Positions 8,402 to 11,022 of a stretch of 11,022 nt of DNA are shown here, in pieces (within the stretch, counting starts at the first letter, position 1; every line of letters begins with the position of its first letter). The stretch covers positions 1 through 11,022 of the forward strand of contig JAOXYB010057190.1 in assembly GCA_028565635.1 (NCBI GenBank). Direction: 5' to 3'. Source of the DNA: Phoronis ovalis. Lineage: Eukaryota > Phoronida > Phoronidae. The notes below the pieces were generated by a model, which did no database searches, was not told the DNA's origin, and saw only the letters and a list, made by a program, of their open reading frames with translations. The position numbers and the translations under genes were made by a program.

Positions 8402-9940
8402 ATGATGGACGGTCAAGATGTAAACAACCAAGGGGAAATTGCATGTTCGGAGCCTTTCACATTGACCTCACACTCCATTGGTAGGTAAATGATCGCGATC
8501 AGTAAGAACATCTTCCGGGGAATACGAAGTTTCTTTTATTCCGAATACAGGAAACACGATTAAGGTCTAACACTTTAGGTAGTACACACGCTTGCTTGAT
8601 GTACTAGCAAGCTAAGTAGAGAACATGTTATCTATAGGTAAGCGTTATATACTACAAATTATAGTACTAATCCAAAAACTAACTGTTTAATACATTTCAT
8701 ATTTGTAAGATTACGACGTTTTGAAGACATACTGAGTGTTACTAGTAAGATATATCAAACTTAAAACATGCAATGTTATCCTTATCATTCCAGACAACAA
8801 TGCCTCCAAACTCGTCTGCTATCTTTTTATCTTTTAACAAGGTTTAATCTCTTTCACATGTCGATCTTCGAACTTTAAACATTTTCCTTAGACAAACATA
8901 TATCTATTTATACACACGATTAGATACTAGCTAGTATGTGGACCGTGTCGTAATGGCGTGCTTGGTATATATGCTTACGTTATCATACCAAGCTAAAACA
9001 TCCTACATGTTTCCGAAATATTCAGCTTTAGTTTTATGGAGTGAGGCGTGGTTTATTTATTTGAGTGATACTAGAATAAGAAATGCGGAATAAATTGGTT
9101 CACTTTTTTTTATTTGAGACCAACACGTGAATAGCAAAAGCATTGCGAAGACATCATTTTTCCATTTTGATATATATGTTAGGACAAACATTTTAAGAAA
9201 TATCTATCGTCGTGTGCTCGCGCAATTCACTCACAAAACACTATAATCTCCGATTCCTTCGCATAACGAGATAACACAAAAAAAAACAACCTCACCGTTG
9301 GTTCAAGAAATGCTTCCTTTTTGTATGTTACCTTAGTATTTTATTGCAGAAACCTTTATTTATTAACATTTTATTATTTTAATTAAATTTCACCATGTTC
9401 GATTGTGCTCCCCCGAAGTGCATGCAAATAGTCTGTTAGGATGATAGTTTCACAAAGCAAAACAAAACATTATCGCGATTTCTCACTAGGCGAAATATGA
9501 AATTAACCTGAGAATACAGTCAGTGAAAATTCATGGCTGTTGAACAAAACAAAACTTCAATAATCTGAGATATACTTTGTAGCTATATACGTAACACATT
9601 TATGCTTGTGTTTAATTATGCCTGCTTACTGGTTTTCTAACTGTCATGATTGTAAATAAATACATTGAAATTTGAACTTTTGATTTATTATTGCTTGTTG
9701 CTGTTAACTAAAACTACCACAACTTTTTGCAAATACGCAGTCAGCATGCAGTATCCACGGTGGATAATTGTTGAGCATCTCTACACACCAGTTTCTGCTC
9801 TGTCTACAAATGTGGTATTACCCACCAGTTTGACGACCGCTGCGGTTGCTACTGTGCAGTATCCCGTGTATCGCGTTAATAGCGTAGAAATATGGGATGC
9901 TTACCAATATGCAAAAGGCTACGATATTTGTTTAGATTAA
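8402..9940 (+). CDS. Small two-exon gene of unknown family, 92 aa (join 8402-8480, 9741-9940)
   Basis: The second exon is the firmer part: it is open to TAA at 9938-9940 and preceded by a T-rich tract and acceptor (aaatacgcag, ending 9740). The candidate first exon starts with two ATGs (8402, 8405), encodes MMDGQDVNNQGEIACSEPFT and six more residues, and ends at 8480 before gtaggt. The joined frame gives 92 residues ending in VNSVEIWDAYQYAKGYDICLD, which resembles the end of the 172-aa protein. A second donor/acceptor pair (8484 with 9744) gives the same length with one residue changed. Two AATAAA signals follow at 10189 and 10245. If the first exon is wrong, translation could start at the ATG at 9746 or in an unseen exon. 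No signal peptide or known domain is evident. The shared tail suggests a related or partial paralogue of its neighbour. Confidence 0.42.
8590..8993. repeat. Cluster of short inverted repeats within the presumed intron
   Basis: Three perfect structures occur: 8590-8596 with 8606-8612 (gcttgct/agcaagc, 9-bp loop); a 14-bp palindrome at 8924-8937 (atactagctagtat); and 8960-8968 with 8985-8993 (gcttggtat/ataccaagc, 16-bp loop). The outer stems share the gcttg/caagc arm. This may be a small non-autonomous element or chance. The rest of 8485-9740 shows no gene. Confidence 0.3.
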
Positions 9941-10136
9941 AGCTTATAACAACAAATTTATTAAGGTTTTACTCTCTGATGTAGGAGTCAACTCCTGTGT
10001 AATAAGTAATATTAGACATCGTCAAAATAACAAAAATAACTCATATGGAAAAATGGTTTATTTTGGTCTTACTATGATTAAGAAACAGTGTTCTGTTAAG
10101 TTTTCTTGTTATTTATCTAAACGGACTAATTACTCA

Positions 10137-10146
10137 TTTATTTATT
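10137..10146 (-). terminator. Polyadenylation signal of the minus-strand gene
   Basis: On the minus strand this is two overlapping AATAAA hexamers, about 90 bp beyond the stop codon of the Death-domain gene, a normal spacing for a 3' untranslated end. Confidence 0.4.
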
Positions 10147-10188
10147 CTCTTAATGTCTACAACAATGTCTCATTAACGCAAAATTTTA

Positions 10189-10194
10189 AATAAA
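10189..10194 (+). terminator. Polyadenylation signal of the 92-aa gene
   Basis: AATAAA about 250 bp after the stop at 9940; another AATAAA lies at 10245-10250. The 9941-10233 stretch between the two convergent genes holds no other feature. Confidence 0.4.
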
Positions 10195-10233
10195 AATTTA
10201 AAAAATGTATTGTAATTGAGCCATATTGTGATA

Positions 10234-10923
10234 TTATTGATTACAATAAAAATCTTGAATTAAATCATCCATATTAAGTGTCTTTTTAACATATTTCCCT
10301 CTCCTTAAATACATCCGCACGTTATTGTTCCGTGCCTTCTCAACTAACTGAAGTTACCTACGTTCCAAACCCCCTTGCGCATCAGAATCATTTATTAGTA
10401 CAAGTTTATTTTTGTACGTAATGTAACTTATAGTTTGCGTGTTCCTTCACCTACCTGTGCAGCGTTTTATTTTAAGATATCTCATATATTTGTATATGTC
10501 ATTTCATTGTACTTCCGACGAAGCGTCTTTGGATGGTTTTATCAGAAACCTATCAATGGCAGATGGAGAGTACTGTAGTATATATGCTAGAAGCCTCCAT
10601 GCAGCTCCTATTATTTTTTCTCCAATTTCACTTGCTTCATTTTTGGTAACTACCCTTTTGCCGGTAGGTAGCCGGCAGAGTAAACACTGACGATCGTATG
10701 GAATTTGATTTTTAAAAATGTTGCTTGTGTATTTTATGATGTACATATGCAAATAACAATATGGCTCCAATAATGATGATCATGCCAACTGGCAATATGA
10801 TTTCCATTAGTAAATACTTTGTATGAGTGTCAACCAGTGAGGATGTGTTTGTGATCACAAACGGCGTCTTAATGGAAATGCTGCGTTCTTCATGACTAAG
10901 GATTGTAGTTAGCTGCGTTGAGG
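10234..10923 (-). pseudogene. 3' part of a type I membrane protein with cytoplasmic Death domain, damaged (exons 10923-10455 and 10343-10234)
   Basis: On the minus strand an acceptor (ttttaattttatag) opens an exon at 10923 in phase 1. It encodes a short extracellular stem and a transmembrane segment (LLMEIILPVGMIIIIGAILL), then a basic stop-transfer stretch (HHKIHK). After a one-base frame change in the ttttt/aaaaa run near 10715, the frame continues into KNEASEIGEKIIG, then AAWRLLAYILQYSPSAIDRF, the 'W-x-x-L-A-x-x-L ... I-D-x-I' core of Death domains. An in-frame TGA (10506-10504) interrupts it, yet the same frame then reads NDIYKYMRYLKIKRCT, a plausible next helix. It reaches a good donor (gcacag/gtaggt, 10455). 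A 111-bp intron to the acceptor at 10344 joins in phase to a last exon (EKARNNNVRMYL...FYCNQ, stop 10236-10234). Death domains assemble apoptosis and NF-kB signalling complexes below the membrane. The two lesions point to a pseudogene or to assembly errors; the extracellular part lies beyond the window. Confidence 0.55.
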
Positions 10924-11022
10924 CTATAAAATTAAAATCAGAAAGGCATGTGATCGTTAGGCAAACAACAAAAACAGTAAAACACAAATAATTACAAATG
11001 AGAAAGAAGTGTATTTCACCAC

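Noticed and set aside
10504-10506. TGA in the Death domain as a selenocysteine codon
   Set aside because: Death domains have no selenocysteine role and no SECIS-like structure was recognised; a nonsense change is simpler.

Overview
The window reads as nuclear DNA of an invertebrate animal. It is AT-rich, with spliced genes carrying GT/AG junctions, long GT and TCTR microsatellites, a decayed DIRS-type retrotransposon and a membrane receptor with a Death domain. That combination suggests a marine lophotrochozoan such as a bivalve mollusc, but the taxon is inference.

Layout. Positions 1 to about 2218 hold a decayed tyrosine-recombinase (DIRS/Ngaro-like) retroelement: RNase H, the region after it, the recombinase, and a pair of 51-bp direct repeats at its 3' end. 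From 2219 to about 4650 I see no gene, only a TCTR microsatellite (3852-4012) and a small inverted repeat. Positions 4947-6134 carry an intact coding region of about 395 codons on the + strand. It matches the bacterial/phage family 'three-Cys-motif partner protein' (TcmP), with a Rossmann methyltransferase-like N-terminus and a winged-helix C-terminus. A strong splice acceptor lies just upstream of it. Positions 6496-7153 contain two diverged copies of a block made of a GT microsatellite plus about 140 bp. The second copy abuts the start codon of a two-exon gene of unknown family (7157-7288 and 7734-8120, 172 aa) whose first exon ends in a c-Myc-like nuclear localisation motif. A smaller two-exon gene (8402-8480 and 9741-9940, 92 aa) ends in a C-terminal motif resembling that of the 172-aa protein. 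On the minus strand, 10923-10234 is the 3' part of a type I membrane protein with a cytoplasmic Death domain. It has one frameshift and one in-frame TGA, so it is probably a pseudogene or an assembly-damaged gene. It converges on the 92-aa gene.

How they may work together. The most unusual content is a prokaryotic-type TcmP gene in an animal-like locus, followed by two short linked genes that appear to define a new family (a shared W-x-A-x2-YA-x-G-[FY]-[ED]-I tail) and then a Death-domain receptor fragment. A nuclear, nucleic-acid-directed or defence-related role for the first three is inference from fold resemblance, the NLS and linkage; nothing in the sequence proves it.
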